DNA from: Mycteria americana
Taxonomy: Eukaryota; Chordata; Aves; Ciconiiformes; Ciconiidae
Direction of reading: 5' to 3'
Assembly: GCF_035582795.1 (NCBI RefSeq)
Contig: NC_134370.1
Span: 48,595,501 to 48,659,500 of the forward strand
Length of the DNA stretch: 64,000 nt
Notes under the pieces: model-generated
Databases searched by the model: none
Seen by the model: only the letters and a program-made list of their open reading frames with translations
What the model was told of the DNA's origin: nothing
Shown: positions 1-13,300 of the stretch, one piece after another
Layout: each line of letters starts with the position of its first letter
How positions within the stretch are numbered: position 1 is the stretch's first letter
Position numbers and translations under genes: made by a program

Positions 1-2556
1 GAGGGGCTTGGATTCGGGTTGGGGAGAAGATGCTGGCTGAGAACGCCACGTGAACTCCTGTCCCTGTGGCCTCACAGCATCCATCAGTGTATCTCTGCCC
101 TGCAGGCAAGTTATCCCCTCCTCTCTTCTCCTCTTATGAGTGGGTGATGCATCAGCATCACTGCAGAGCTGGGAGATGGCGAGTGCCTCCTCCCAAACCA
201 ACATCTCTCAGCTCAGACCCTACTTCTTCTCCCTGGGTAGATGGGGCTCCCCGGGTCTGGGCAGCCCTCCTCATCCCTGTCTTTTACTCCACTTGGAGAG
301 AAGTAAAAACTGGGCAAGCTTACACCATACATCTTCATAACACTCCCCCCGATGCTATTTCCAGCCCAGGGGATTTCCTTGGGAGATGAAAGCCCAACTG
401 TATGTACACAGGGTGATTGAAACAAGCCATAAAGGTGTTTTGGAGACAGGATCTGAAAGGTCAGGAATCTCTGACCTGTGCCTTGATAAGCACTGGCTGA
501 GCTGGCATTGCTCAGGACCTTGAGCATGTTCCAGTTTAGGTCTTCTGGTCTGGGAATACACCTTGACCTGGCTCACCCAGAGCCAGCCCAGGTTTTCTGC
601 ACCGTGTTTCTCCAGTCCCACAGCCCCGAGGTGGCAGAACTGCCACGTGGGTGCCAGTGATGGGGACATGGTCTGTTTGCTCCCAGCATAGCCAAACTTC
701 TGCTGAAGCCCACCCCTTTGTAAGGAGGGAGCAGAAGCACAAGAAGTACAAATTCACTCTTGTTTCCCTTCGGTTTGGTGCTGGGTTTAAAAAAAAAGTG
801 AATTTCCCTGCTCCCCCTCCCTTCAAAGAGCCGGGCAGCAGCACCGGTGGTGTTCCTGCGCCCCGCTGCCTGCACAGCCCTTCCTCCAGGACCTGCCTTT
901 GGACCCCCGGAGTCGCGCTATTAAGTGTTTATTCTGCTGGATGCAGAAATTTCAGATTCTGATACTGTTTCCTCTCCTGGTTTTCATTCCCTTAATTCTT
1001 CCTCTCTGGTCGTTTCTAATTAGCAATGCTAACCCACACTGCACTTGCCTTTTATCCTCTGCTAAAAGAGGGCTTGGACTGGAATTAAATGGAGCGATGT
1101 AGGCTTGGGCTGTGTTTTCCCACCGAGGGAGCTGGGGTACGCGGTCAATAGGACCTGTGCCAGAGCCAAGTGGTTTATGGGATTTAGGATGGTGTTAACC
1201 CAGGGGAGCTTTTGCTACCCTTGCCTGGCTGGCCCCACTCTCCTCTTGCTTGTAGAGAGCCAAGAAGATGCCCATCAACAGGGGGAGCAGGCTCAGCAGC
1301 AGAGAGGGTGTCTCCAGGGGGTCCCCAACCTCACCAGGAGGTCCACCTAGGTGGGATCTGAAGGGGAAACCACCCCCAGAAAGTTTCCTTTTTCCTCCAC
1401 ATTTTTCTAGGAGAATAGATAAGTCCTGGAGGAACCAGCATCCCTTTGCCTAGTAATGCTCTGCGCTTATCCTCATCTGGCATTTCTTGCTTGCTGGCTT
1501 CTTTTTATTCTTTTCTCACAGTTTACAAATTAGTCAGCTTTGCCCAGTGAGGGAGAATTGATTCTTACAGTAAAACACCTTTTTTTTTTATTCCCTCGTT
1601 TTTTTAAGCCTCTAAAAACAGCTTTTCATTCCCCTGAAAGCAGCCGGGAGAGCTCTGAGACGAACCCAGACACCTTGTCACACTTGCAGAGAGCTGCAAA
1701 AACAGTCTGCTTCCCCTTTGCTGGGCTGGTAGTGAGAAATTTTCCTGTCTGGGCTTAAAGGCAGTGTCTGGAAAGCATCTGGGGAGGTCAGGGCTGGCTT
1801 GCTGGTGGCATGGAGGCCAGGGACGGTGCTTTTTGGCAGGGTGATTCCTTAGACCCTGTCCAGCTGGTGTACAGAGCTACAGCTCCGGGACCCAGGGGAT
1901 GGGGAGGTGGCGAGAGGCTGCTCCTGCCTCCTTGGAAATGGAGTTGTGTTGTCCAAGAGGGGCCATGACATGGGATTTATCTCGCAAAAGTGCTGGGCAT
2001 CCCCCTCATACAAGGGGGTGCAGCTGCTGCCCGTACCCCTGCAGCATCCTGTGAGCCCCCTCCCTTCTCCTGACACCAGGGAGCCCCAGTGCATCTGGGA
2101 ATGGGCAAATTGGGGCTGAAAACTCTTCTGCTGAGCTGTTTGGGTTTAAATGAGCTTGTAAACTGGGACTGCTTTCGCAGGAAACCCTGAAACTGCTTGT
2201 CCAAGTAGCGTGATTTAGGACATTGCCACCTTCATGAGGGTCTGTCAGGCCACAGGAGCAGACAACAGCCCCAGAGCCAGCCCTGGAGACACAGATGGGT
2301 GCCCGAGGTGCTGCGCTGTCATCCCCAGGACCTGGCATCATCCGTGCAGCTAGAGGTGTGGAAATATCTCGGGGGGCAGTTCCCAAGATGAGATGCTCGT
2401 GGTCGACAGCACTTGGAGATAAGTCTCTCTGCCAGGCCCCCCCCCCCCCCCCATCTTGCACACCCCCCTGAGTTTGAAATGGGAAAAAAAATCAATAAGA
2501 AATCCCATTTTCATCCAAACCCTGGGGTAGTTTTTCAGCCGTGCCCCTTCTTGCAG
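1..2556. other. No gene recognised (upstream flank of TBC1D21 remnant)
   Basis: I see no convincing coding exon here. Short open frames lack splice context and family resemblance. A stretch near 899-950 on the plus strand reads like a worn piece of the N-terminal TBC1D21 exon (an AIKCL...FCWMQ pattern against human AWKFL...FSWQ), but this is too weak to annotate. A run of about 16 C lies near 2439-2454. Confidence 0.5.
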
Positions 2557-5427
2557 GCAGAATCAGGAGGGTCTGTGCAAGACGTATGATGAAATCTAGC
2601 TGTTGCTGGAGACGCCGCACAGGGGTTTCTCCTACATCTGCAGCTTCATCGGCAAGTGTCAGTGGCAGCGGGGAGGGGAGCGTGGGGTCCCCGATGGGGT
2701 TACAGTGACTTGAGTTTCAATGTCCAGCTGTCTGCAGGATAACTAACCCTGTAGATGTGCACAGAGCTAGCTGCAAGCCTGATCAGCTCCCTAATCCTGC
2801 TGGCAACTAGTGCTTGCAGGAGGCATGGGGGTCAACGCCACCAAAGACCATATGAAGATCCTGCATCACCTTAAGCTGCTTTTGAAATTGTGTGCTGGGA
2901 CTGGGGAGAGAGGCTGCAATGAAATCCTCCCTTGTCTCCATCAGCTGCAGCAGGACCGTGGCTATCAATGCTGGATTTTTACCCAGTTGAGATACCGGGA
3001 TGGGTGTTTTTGCCCCACGGCAGTGGCAGGGTGAAGGATGGCAACACACCAACAGCCACCTGTGCTACCCCCTGACTAGCCCAGCCCCAGCACTTGTCAT
3101 TATATTTCTGAACACCTTAAAATCCCCACAGCTGCTGCAATTTATGGCATTTTTCTACCTCTTTTCTCACCATGAGCTGCAGCATTTGACTGTAGATATG
3201 GTACCTGCTACAGCATTGCTTGGAGCCATCGGCTTTGCAGTGATGGGTTGAGTGACCCAGAGAGAGGGAATTATATATAGAAAGACAGGAGATAGAGATG
3301 CCATTAGAGAGAAGCTGGGAGCCGGGAGAGAACCTCCGGGCCCGTCTTTTTTGTGGATGAAAGGAGCTTACTTCAGTGAAGAGTGTTATTATATTCAGAT
3401 TCCCATTTAGGTTTCTCCAAGTTGTACAACAAAAGGAATATTAAATGATCTTGCAAAATTTATGTTACAAATCAATGTAACCTGCATAAATCAACCCAGC
3501 TGAAGCAAGAAGGTAAGGTTTGGGGTTTTTTTCAAGTGCATTGCTGTGACAAAGTCGCTGTTTTAGAAATGAAAGATGCTGCATCCAGCTGGACAAGACC
3601 TTAGAAAAATGTCACGCCTTCAGCCAGATACATCTCCTTGCTCCCTTTTTATTTCCATGACTGGGTGAAGAATAAATCACTCTCCAACTTGCTGCATGAA
3701 GCGAAATGCTTAGAGAGCTGGTGGAGGTTATGCATATTGCTTGGAGCTAAAACTTCTTGTAGACGTAGGCAAGTGTGCAGGCAAAACTTGGGGCAGCAGG
3801 GGTGGTGGGACTCTTGGACCAGGAGGAAATCTGTCATCAAAATCAGGGCAGGAGAGCTGTCTTGGAGTCCCCTTGAGTCCTCCAGATAAGGAAATCAGCT
3901 TTGCCCTGTCTCAAGCTTGTTTTGCCCATGAAGTTTTTTCCCAAAGGCATTTATGTGTGCAGCATATGATGGCGTGAAGCAGCCTGGTATGAACTCCAAA
4001 TGTCCAGTGTGGGTAGATGTCTCTCCCTCCAGGCTTGGACCTGCAGAGACTGCACATGAGATGAGGCCAAAGTGTGGTGGACAGGCAGCTGGAGAAGATC
4101 CTTCTGCTGAACTATGTGTACAACGCAGAGGCTGGACAGCTGGCAGGGGGGCAGCAGGTCCCACGTGGCCCTGAGGGGCTTTTCCAGGGAGGACTTTCCC
4201 GTTGGAATCTGGCAGTGCTGATCTCACCTCTGCCCTCTGGTATAACAAGCACCTCTCTTTTGGCAGAGTACCAGCAAGGCTTTTGTGAGATGCTCCTACT
4301 CTTCCATCTCCTGACCAAGAGGGAACATGAAGTCTATTGGCTCTTCCAGGTCTTCCTCCAGAAAACAGTCCAGGTGGTGAAAGTCCATAATTGCTCCTGG
4401 CCCGATGTCCTCCCACCCTGGGGGACACAGCCACCTACAGCCTTCAGCTCCTCTCTGCCCCCCACCAGGCATGGTCCCTCCTCCCAGCCACCTCTCCATG
4501 AGCATCAGTTTGGGGCGACCCTCATTCAACTTGCCCAGGCAGTGCTGATCCCTGCACGGGATGGAGTTGTAGTAAAGGGGTCGAATCCTCTATTATTTGG
4601 GCTTTTGGCTTTGTGGCTATGCACAAGCTGGGCCATGGGAGCTTTCCCTGCCCTGGGTTCCTGCTTTCTGTGTCCCCCAGGAGCACAGCTGTGTGATGAG
4701 CTTCATCATGCTGAAGACCTTGGTTGCATTTATGGACCCCACCTTTGCAAAACACCTGGCTGCCCCAAGCTTCCTCAGCACCTCCACAGATCCAGCAGAA
4801 AACACCCCCATAGATCCAGCAGCATCATTTAGAGAGGATGCCAGCAAAGGAGAGTAAATATTTGCACAGTGATTGGTGTCACCTAAACCTGCTAAATATG
4901 CTGAGGACATGGGTCAGGGCCACTGAGCAGGGGTTACGCATCTTGGCTCTCCTGAAATGGCTCTGTGGCGAGACTCTGGAAGACCTTAGCCCTTTGCACT
5001 CACTCTTCTTAATTTATCTCCTTTACTGTGTGAGTTGCATGAAGAAGGAGCTGAAGCTGCAGCTGTTGAGCTCTCCTGAGCTGTCCTTCCACGGGCCAGC
5101 CCTTCTCATGTCCTGCTGGTGCTGCTTGGGTGGAAAATGTTCCTTCTCCTCCAGGTTTAACAGCCTGATTTCCTCTGGCCAGGCTGGCTTTTACCTCCCA
5201 TCCCAATGGCTCATGACTGCTCCTGTTTGCCCTTAAAATACAGCATCACCTCTGCCCCAGGGTTTGATTCTCTCATCTTTCAGAAGGAAAAGGTCTGCAA
5301 GTTATTCAGTCGCTGATCCCCTGCTTTTGCTTCTCCTTCCAGTGAGTGTTCAAGTCCTTCAACGATGTCCAGAGGCTGTGGGAGGTGAGTGTGTGCTAAG
5401 ATCCCATTCTTGGTCGCCCCTACCTGT

Positions 5428-5545
5428 CCTTCATCTGCCCAGGTACCCCGAGCATCCTGCATCCATCTGCCCAAGTACTCCGAACATCCTGCATCCATCT
5501 GCCCAGGTACCCCAAGGATCCTGCATCCCTCTAGCCAGCCCCATC
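5428..5545. repeat. Tandem repeat, about 36-bp unit, three to four copies
   Basis: The unit runs roughly CATCTGCCCAGGTACCCC followed by (A/G)AGCATCCTGCATC, repeated with small changes. It lies in what was a TBC1D21 intron and has no coding meaning. Confidence 0.7.
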
Positions 5546-6217
5546 CATCTGCAAATCCTGGTCCACAGGAAGGAGAGAGGTCTTTCTCCTTGCAGCTCAT
5601 CCCTCAGCCCTGCTCTCCAGTGGCTTTGATTATGTCAATATTTGTGCAGACTCTTTCTCTGCATTCTCCTGTCTCGATGAAGCCTGTGCAGCAGGTGTTT
5701 GCTCTCATTATCCTCCGGCTGATGGGGGATCACCTCTTCAGAGGCATCCATGGCTCAGGAGGTCCTTGAACCATAAATTTTTTTTTTTTTAAGGAAAACA
5801 TCAAAAACAAAACGTGGGGCCCCCAAACCTACCCATGTGCATGGGCTGTGTCTGTCCCTCTGACCGTTGCAGTCTGTCCCAGGTCTGTAAGACCCATAAC
5901 CCAGGGAATGGATTTGGGGTCTTCTGAGAAGGAACATCAAGGAATTTGGGTTGCTGCTTTATTTATTCTGTAGCTTATCAGGGAGTTTAACTCAGGGAGT
6001 TGTATTTGAGGGTCTGGTTATCCAGGTTTGGAGATTTTGCCTGCAAGCTTCCCCTGATGTTAACTCCTTCTGTGCCCCTCTCCCATCTGCCCCCCCCAGG
6101 TTTTCCTCACGGGGTAGCCCTGCCAAAATTCCCAAGTGCTCGTGGCCTTAATGGTGCAGGAGCAGGTCCTGTGGGAGAACAGGAGCAGGAACAACATCCT
6201 GACAGTGAGTGGCAGGA

Positions 6218-6311
6218 GTGGGGAAAGGAAAAAAAAAAGGGGAGGGGGAGGAAAAAAAGAGGTGCGGGAGGGGGGAAAAAGGAAAAAAAGGGGGGAAAAA
6301 AGGGAAAAGCA
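6218..6311. repeat. Polypurine (GA-rich) tract, about 90 bp
   Basis: Nearly uninterrupted A/G on the plus strand, starting right after the donor of the 6100-6204 TBC1D21 exon piece. Low-complexity sequence, probably a slippage product. Confidence 0.75.
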
Positions 6312-9300
6312 CTCCTTTGCATTGCAAAGAGCCAGACAGGCTGATCTTCCCCAGCACTGGGCAAGCTCATGACAAAATAAACAAGCATGAGGAGGAAAAT
6401 TGCTCCTGAAACGGAGCATGGTGATGCACTGAATTGTGAGTGCCGCTTCAGAGGAGAAGATGCTCATCTCGGAGAGGAGCTCCATGTGCTGCTCATGTCT
6501 CAACCCCCTGGCTTGTCCCCACCTGGGTTCCCTGTCCTACATGATGCAGGGCAGCAGCTCCCAAAGCCCTCCTGCTTTTTCTGTCTTCTTGTGGTCAGGC
6601 AGGTCATGCCAGCACTGAGGATGTGGGGAACACATAAATAGATCCCAAACTGCTAAGAATTATCATGCTTTTTTTTTGTACAGATGGGGAAACTGCGGCA
6701 AGCAGCCACTGTGCACCTTGCTGTGGAGCAAGGAAAGGTTGGACTTTGTCATCTCCCCCGAAAGGCGAAAGCCACCAAACGTCCATAAATCTCCATGAGG
6801 GTTAAAGAAGGAGAAGCGAGAGACTCCAGCTAGTGTGAGGAATTCATTCATCCTCAGCCAGGGTGGCAGGTGGAGCAGAAAATCTGCCAATATATTCAAG
6901 GTCCTAATAAGTTTGGGAGTGTCCAGTGGCCGGTCATATGGAGCCACCGCCGCTGAACGGCTTTTGTCACTCCAGACACTTCTGCTGACAGGGAGCGATT
7001 TCTTTTGCAAGGGATGCGCCCTGGGCAGGGATCAGGGGAAGGCTGAGCTAATGCTGCCTGACATACTTCGTTTAGGAGATAAGACAAGGTGGGGAGGAGG
7101 AGAGGAAAGCTGGGAAAGCCTCCGGGGAGGAAAGCCCTCCCACGCTGGGAAGGGCAGTGTAAGGGTGGTGGTGGTACCCAAAGCCCAGCATCCTGGTCCA
7201 GGGCCAACCAGGATGCTAAAAGCAGTGGTTCCCAGGCTCTGGCAAGGAAGATCTGGCAGAGTTGAGGGTGTTTCATTATTATTTTGTTGGCCTGGGACAT
7301 CTTAAAAGGCAGAGCATGATGACGAAGCATAGACGTCCCTCTCCATCTTCATGAGACATCTAAGCACGTTTATCCCTACATATTTTAAGCTAAACATTGT
7401 TCTCCAGCTGAAACAGGAGAATTTTTTAACGCTTCCTATTTTAGATGGGTGGGGTATTTATTAGGGCAAAAATTGTCTTGCAGAAGGAATTCATTGCTTG
7501 CAGTGAGGGTGAGAGGAGATGGGGAAGGCCGAGCAATGCAGTCACAAAAATCAGCACTGGCTTAGCTTGCAGTGGCGCTTCTGCAAAATGAGGGACAAAA
7601 GGCAATCCCCGCAAAAATTCAGAGCAAATCGACATGTGTTTATTTACTCAATTAATTTCACCCAGTAGCTAAAATCTGGGAAGAACTGAGCCTTATTTTC
7701 CTAAATATCATTGCGGAGGAGAAGGGCTGGCCGTGCCCACCTGAGCATCTCCATCCCGCTCCCTGTCTCAGCTTGGGCTGTGGTTTGGGTACCCAGGAGT
7801 CCACGGGGTCCTTGTCCCCTTTTGTCACCTGATAACCTGGCAAAACTCCATCTCCTTTGCAAGCAACCTCCTTTTTGGCGGCGATGGCAGCCCCAGCAGC
7901 AGCAGCAGAAAGAGGAGGATTCATCCTGCTTCACTTGCCGTAAGGTACCCAGAGGTACCTGCTACATCCTCATGACGATGCCACAGGCACCAGCTCCCGA
8001 TTTATCCTGAACCGACCGAGGGATTGTTCCACAATGAATTTGTTAGGATTAATTACACTGCATCCCTGCTGAGATTTTTAACAAGATTATGCTTCCTGAG
8101 CCTTGCTGCTTCGCTTTCTCCTCCTCCTCGTTCCTTTCCATTTCAAAGCACATTGTGTGCAGAGAGATTTGTTTTGGGGGTGTTTTTTGTTCCCCTGTGA
8201 CGCTGGTGAGGAGGAATGAGCAGCAGGGTGGGCAGCAGCTCCATCATGGGGGATGTCACCCCAAGCTGGGGGAACAAGTCCCTGGGGAATTGCCCTTCCC
8301 TGGGCAATGCTTCAGCTCCTGTACTGGGCTCAAGAGGTTGCTTTTCCATAGGCAGCACTGCCTCTGGTTTCACCAGGAGGGTCGGAAGGTGGAACCCACT
8401 GGAGATGGTGGTGGGACCCAGTGCGTGAACATGAAGCTGGTGTTTGGTGGCTCTTTTTTTGGTACAGGAGCAAATTCCCTCTGTGCTGGGCAGGAGGGGA
8501 GGATGCCGCTGGTCCTCTCTCCTCTGGTCCCCGAGACAGACACTGATCCTCTCCGGGTGGCCCTGGCCCTGAGATGAGACTCTCCAGGGTGGCACTGGTT
8601 TGTTTTGGGTTGTCCTTGTGTCTGTGCTTGCTGTCCCATCCCCATGCAGCCTCCTGGTGTTGGCAGGTGCAAGGGGAGACTTCGTCATGCCTGGAGAAGA
8701 GGCAGCAAAGCCTGAGCTGGAGCTGGGGACTCGGGGCAGGAGTTCAAAAACATCTTAGTGGCGGGTTTTTCTCCAGCCCTGAGAGGCATTTAAATGTTCA
8801 CATGCTGTAAGTGATTGACCACATCCGTGCAGCAACGGAGAAATAGCTGCCTTGATTTCCCTGGGGCTGCAGTGGTGAGGAGCCCACGTGACATGGAGGA
8901 GTACCCACAGCCGGGACAGGATGGAAGGGAAGGAGCATGATGGCATGGATGGGGTTTGTGGTTGGAGAAGGTCATGATGGTGCTTTCCTCCAACATGAGA
9001 AAGGGCAGACAGATTGCTCCGGGAAAGCCCCAAGACCCAGTGGGCTCTGCAGCATGGATAATAAGGTGCTGGTCACATTTTAGGGTGATTCGCCGTCGTT
9101 GAGGGCAGTTCAGCAGCTGGACAAACACAGCACCAAAGCGGGAGCTCTCAGCTGGTAGAAGCGTTATCCCAGGTCTAGGATGCTCGCAACCCATCTCCTT
9201 GCCAGAAGTTTGCTGCTGAAACACAGGCTCTGTACCTGAAACTTCATTTTCTTGCTCTGGATTACGTATTTTCCCCCATTGTATCAGTTACCTAGCTATC

Positions 9301-10338
9301 CCCACCCCTCTCTCTGCAAAGCTTGCCTTTCTCAACCTGAGTAAAGTGATTTCTGCATCTGCCTGGTCCATGATGAACCCACATTGTCCTGGCTGCCTGC
9401 AGTGTCCTGCCCAGCAAACCCAGCTCATCTTTCTGGCTGTTTCAAACCTCTTTCTGCCAGCCTCATTGGATGCTTCTGGGTATTTAGCAGAGTATAAATT
9501 GCTTTTATCGAAATGAAGCCAGCTTTGGGCTTGCAGCAGAAATTCCCCAACCTCCTAAGTTGTTGGTTTTTTTTTTCTCTGTAGGATTAACAAGGTTAGT
9601 CAATGAGTGTGAGCCGATTTGGGGCTGATGCTATTCTGGGCTGTGTTTAGATGCCATGGCACGGGCAGACGTGTGGCTTCGCGGCATCAGGCGGCTTTTG
9701 CAGGATAAATGAGAGCATATTGATAATCAGCCTTGTAACAGCTGGGAGCTAACCTTGCTAAACGGTTTAAAGGGGACGAGTGTTTTGCTTGCTAAAGGCC
9801 TCTTTGTGGGGTGCCGTTGTTTTGGGGGAGGGGGTGGCTTTCTCTGGGTCCCCCACCTGCTCCCAGTGCAGGTAACAGGAGCCACAAATTCTTGTCTCTC
9901 TGCACCTGAGACTCACCCTTCCCCGTGGTGACAAAACACCTTGGGTCCAGCAATTGCTCGTGCTTGACCTCTGCATCTTCAGGGCTGTGTCGGATGCTGC
10001 TAGGGATCCGTTTGCACCAGTTTGCTCCACACAGCCCTTTGCAGAGCAATACGTCTGTCTGCTTTCAAGCCATACCCCTCTTGTCATAGGACCTGGGGAT
10101 GAGCCACCCCTCCTGTAGACGGACACTGTGATGGGGTTAAACCATCCTTCCCAGCTCCTCATCATCCATTATTTTATTCCCCCCTCCTTAATGAGGGGCA
10201 GGGCTGTCATGGCGGGAGCTTTGGAGGCATCAAATACAGGGGTTGGCTTGGTTCCTTCTCTCCAGGGGTGACACCGTGTTTATGGTCACGCTCAGCCCAT
10301 CCCTGTGCACAGAACTGGGTCCCTGGGAAGGGATGGGT

Positions 10339-10398
10339 TGATGAGATGAGATGAGATGAGATGAGATGAGATGAGATGAGATGAGATGAGATGAGATG
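10339..10398. repeat. (GATGA)n microsatellite
   Basis: About eleven to twelve tandem GATGA units, then imperfect copies to about 10447. It produces a spurious minus-strand repeat peptide (SHLIS repeats). Confidence 0.9.
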
Positions 10399-13300
10399 AT
10401 GATGGGATGAGAAGGGATGGTATGGGAAGGGATGAGATGAGATGAGAGTAGCTGAGGGTGGTCAGCACCCAGAGAGGGATATGGGCGAAGGGACAGAATG
10501 GATGCTCCATCCTTTTCCCTCTGGGACAACTCAAGGTGTCCATGTGTCCCCTTTTCCCCCCCTCTCTTTTCCAAAGGGAGGGAAACTGAGGCACGGCCAG
10601 GGCAAGCACCCTCCAGCTTTCTAGTTCCTTCCTCCAAGACCAGTGAGGCCAACTGGAAAGACTGAGAGCTGCTGGGACTGTTTCAAAGGGGAACAGGGGG
10701 CATCTGGAAGAATTGGGCTTTACTTCTGCTCACCAGGGATGAACAGCTGGAGGAAAGGTCTCCTACATGGGGCAAAGATGCAGCAGTTCCCTAGGGCTGT
10801 GGGGAGAAGGATTTGGGGTTGCTGGAGAAAAAAAGGTGTTTGTTCCCCCCCCAGCAAAACCCCAAAACTGTTGTGGTTTGGGCTTTTTTAGCTCCCATTT
10901 CCCAATTCCTTCTCTACACACACCCAGATCCGGAGCTGCCACTTCCGTTTCCTCACCAGCAACAAAGCAAATAAGCAGATTTCTATGAAATTTCCACCTC
11001 TCCCCAACCCAAAAGCCAATTTCTCTTTTCTTCCCCAGACAGTTCTTGTTGCTTTTTCAATTGCTCCTAATGGAGATGTCCATCATGGAGCACGCTGGCA
11101 AGGACATTAACCCAGATATGATTCCAAGCAGGAAGGGATGCATTAATGACCATTTAAACCTGTGTACATAGCTGGTCCGGACGAAGATGGTGGGCTGATT
11201 TCTCTTGCTTTCTTGACAGGTGAATTTTTTTCCTTCTCTTTTAAACCCAGCCATGTGCAGGGCTGCAGTTTTTGGACTGCCCAGGCCAGCTTCAGCCTTG
11301 TTTTGGCTGGGGGAGAGGATGACCGTCAAGGTGAGATGCATCCGGACCCATAGTGGGACTTCTCACCCCTTCCTCCAGGAGAGATTTCATCCTGCAGATC
11401 TTCTGCAGCAAATATTAAGGGGAAAAAAAGCAGTTTTCCTAGCTGGGAATAGCAAAAAGGAGCTGGGTTTGGAGTTTTGTGGGTAAAACCAGGGCTAACC
11501 CACACCGAGCATCCCTCCAGCCTTGACTGGAGCAGAAAAACCTTCTTTTAAGAGCAAGTGCTGAGGTCCTAATGTTGCATTATATAGCATAAAGCAGAGT
11601 AATACTCAACCAATTACGCTAATGCTGCTTATTTGCTCTTGTTACAGAGAGTAATTGCTCACCCAGAAGCTATTAAATTAGATAAGAGCAGAACAAACAA
11701 AACTATTCATTTTATTCACTATATATTCATACACCTACCACTCCAGAGTGTAAGCAGCCACTGCTCTCTGGGTGTTAGCTATTCCACTTGTGAGCCAGAC
11801 AAAGACATTTGTCACGGCTGTGGGTGGTGTTTCTCCTTTTAAAGTGGCTGTAGGAAAGACATGGGATGTGTTGAAGTTTATTTATCTGCCCTGCTATTGG
11901 CTCAGGTTCCTGCTGGTGGTTTTGGGGCTTCTCCCAGGCAAGAGGGGAAACTGAGGCACAAGGGGGCATGGCCATAACCCCACCGTTGACTATGTCTGGT
12001 GAATTAAATGAGGGGTTTGGGGACCCCATTGCAAGCACACGCCTTCCTGGCAAGGTCTGAGGACAATCCTCTGCTGGTGGCAACTGCCACCATTGTCCCA
12101 GCCCACCCAGGAGAGCCCAGGCAGCTGCAGGCAGGAAGGCAGCAATGGGTTAAATCTGGGGCAAATATTAAACACCTGAGAGCAGCCAGAGGGAATAAAG
12201 GGTGAGGAGGAGGAGGAGGAAGAAGTAGAAGAGGACCACAAAGAAGAGGGTGGTGGGAGGAGGTTCTTTGCTCCTGGTGTGGGGGGGTGGTTGTAGCATC
12301 CCTGCCAGCTGATGGGAGGCTCTCTTGGAGTGAGCAGGGGCTGGGGTTGGGTGGTCTGAGACCCACCCCACTCCACCCAGGTTTCCAACTGGGCTGTGGC
12401 TGGGACAGCTGGGGCTGGGAGGCAGCTCTGCCCTGTCTCTACCCTGCTCAGGATACGGCCCTGGCTTCTGCTCCCTGCTTGCAGCAGCCCAGGGCTGGGA
12501 GGAAGTCATGGTGAAGCTGCTGGTCCAGCTTGCAGTGAGCATCGCATCCTCCTCCTTGGAGTCCCATGGGAGGGATCAGGCACGGGAGGGCTGCTGTACC
12601 CTAACGAGGGTCTGCTTGTTAAACCAGCTCATTTAACCAGTGTTACTGCTGAGAAGGAGATGCTTGGGGTCCTCAAGCTGGTGGCTTGCTTCTAAATGTG
12701 CTGCTGCACCCACGGAGGGGCTGGGAGTGTCTGGGGAGCATCAGTGCGGGGGTCTGCGCCCCCCAGGACCCAGCAAGCATCACCCCCCCAGAGCAATGCA
12801 GCGAAATTTGGCTGCTTTATTTAGGTTATAGACACATCCTATAAATAACCCACTCCAGAGAATTCTGCTGCAAACAACACGCTTTAAAAAACATGTTATT
12901 ATCCACTCTGCCTCCCTAATTAATTCCATCTCCTGCCATCCATGAGCAAAGCCCACAGGGTACCCAGCGTGCGTGCTGGGCTGGGACCCTCGGGGGGGGC
13001 GGGTCCTGGAACACCCGGGGGGTGCTGAGACCCCTGGGGGGGTGCTGAGGCCCCTGGCCGATGCTGCAGGGATGGGTGAGACAGTGGTGGGTTGTTTTTA
13101 GGCTGCTGAGTCTGCCATCTGCCGATGCCAGGACAGCCGAGCCACCTCGGGTCACCCCTTCTGGGCAGGGAAACCCTTGATGCTTGCATTAAGATTTAAT
13201 TAAAAAAAATTAATTTGCCCATGGGAACAGTGGTTTTGTGTTATTTTAGGGTGTTATTTGTCTGTTGGGGGTAACAGGCAGAGCCAGGGAGGGCTGGCCT

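Larger units (their letters stand above)
2557..6460 (+). pseudogene. TBC1D21: TBC1D21 remnant (unitary pseudogene, testis TBC-domain Rab-GAP family)
   Basis: Ordered exon pieces match human TBC1D21 as I recall it: 2557-2651 (LCKTYDEI, against human LCQMYEKI), 4033-4134 (RQLEKILLLNYVYN), 4267-4367 (EYQQGFCEMLLLFHLL, VFLQKT), 4681 to about 4761 (EHSCV, FMDPTFAKHL), 5284-5384 (GKGLQVIQSL, VFKSFNDVQRLWE), 6100-6204 (NSQVLVALMVQEQVLWE) and a poor piece near 6420-6460. Most sit next to AG acceptors and GT donors with matching phase. Four in-frame stops interrupt them: TAG 2597-2599, TGA 4062-4064, TGA 5343-5345 and TAG 6115-6117. The donor expected after 4134 reads GA, no GT follows the expected end near 4761, the exon at 4681 is about six codons short, and the last piece needs frame changes. 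In mammals the gene is known as testis-specific and sits beside LOXL1, as here. The order of pieces and retained introns mean a decayed gene in place, not a retrocopy. Confidence 0.85.

Noticed and set aside
10230-10652. Minus-strand frame with SHLIS repeats
   Set aside because: Made by the GATGA microsatellite.
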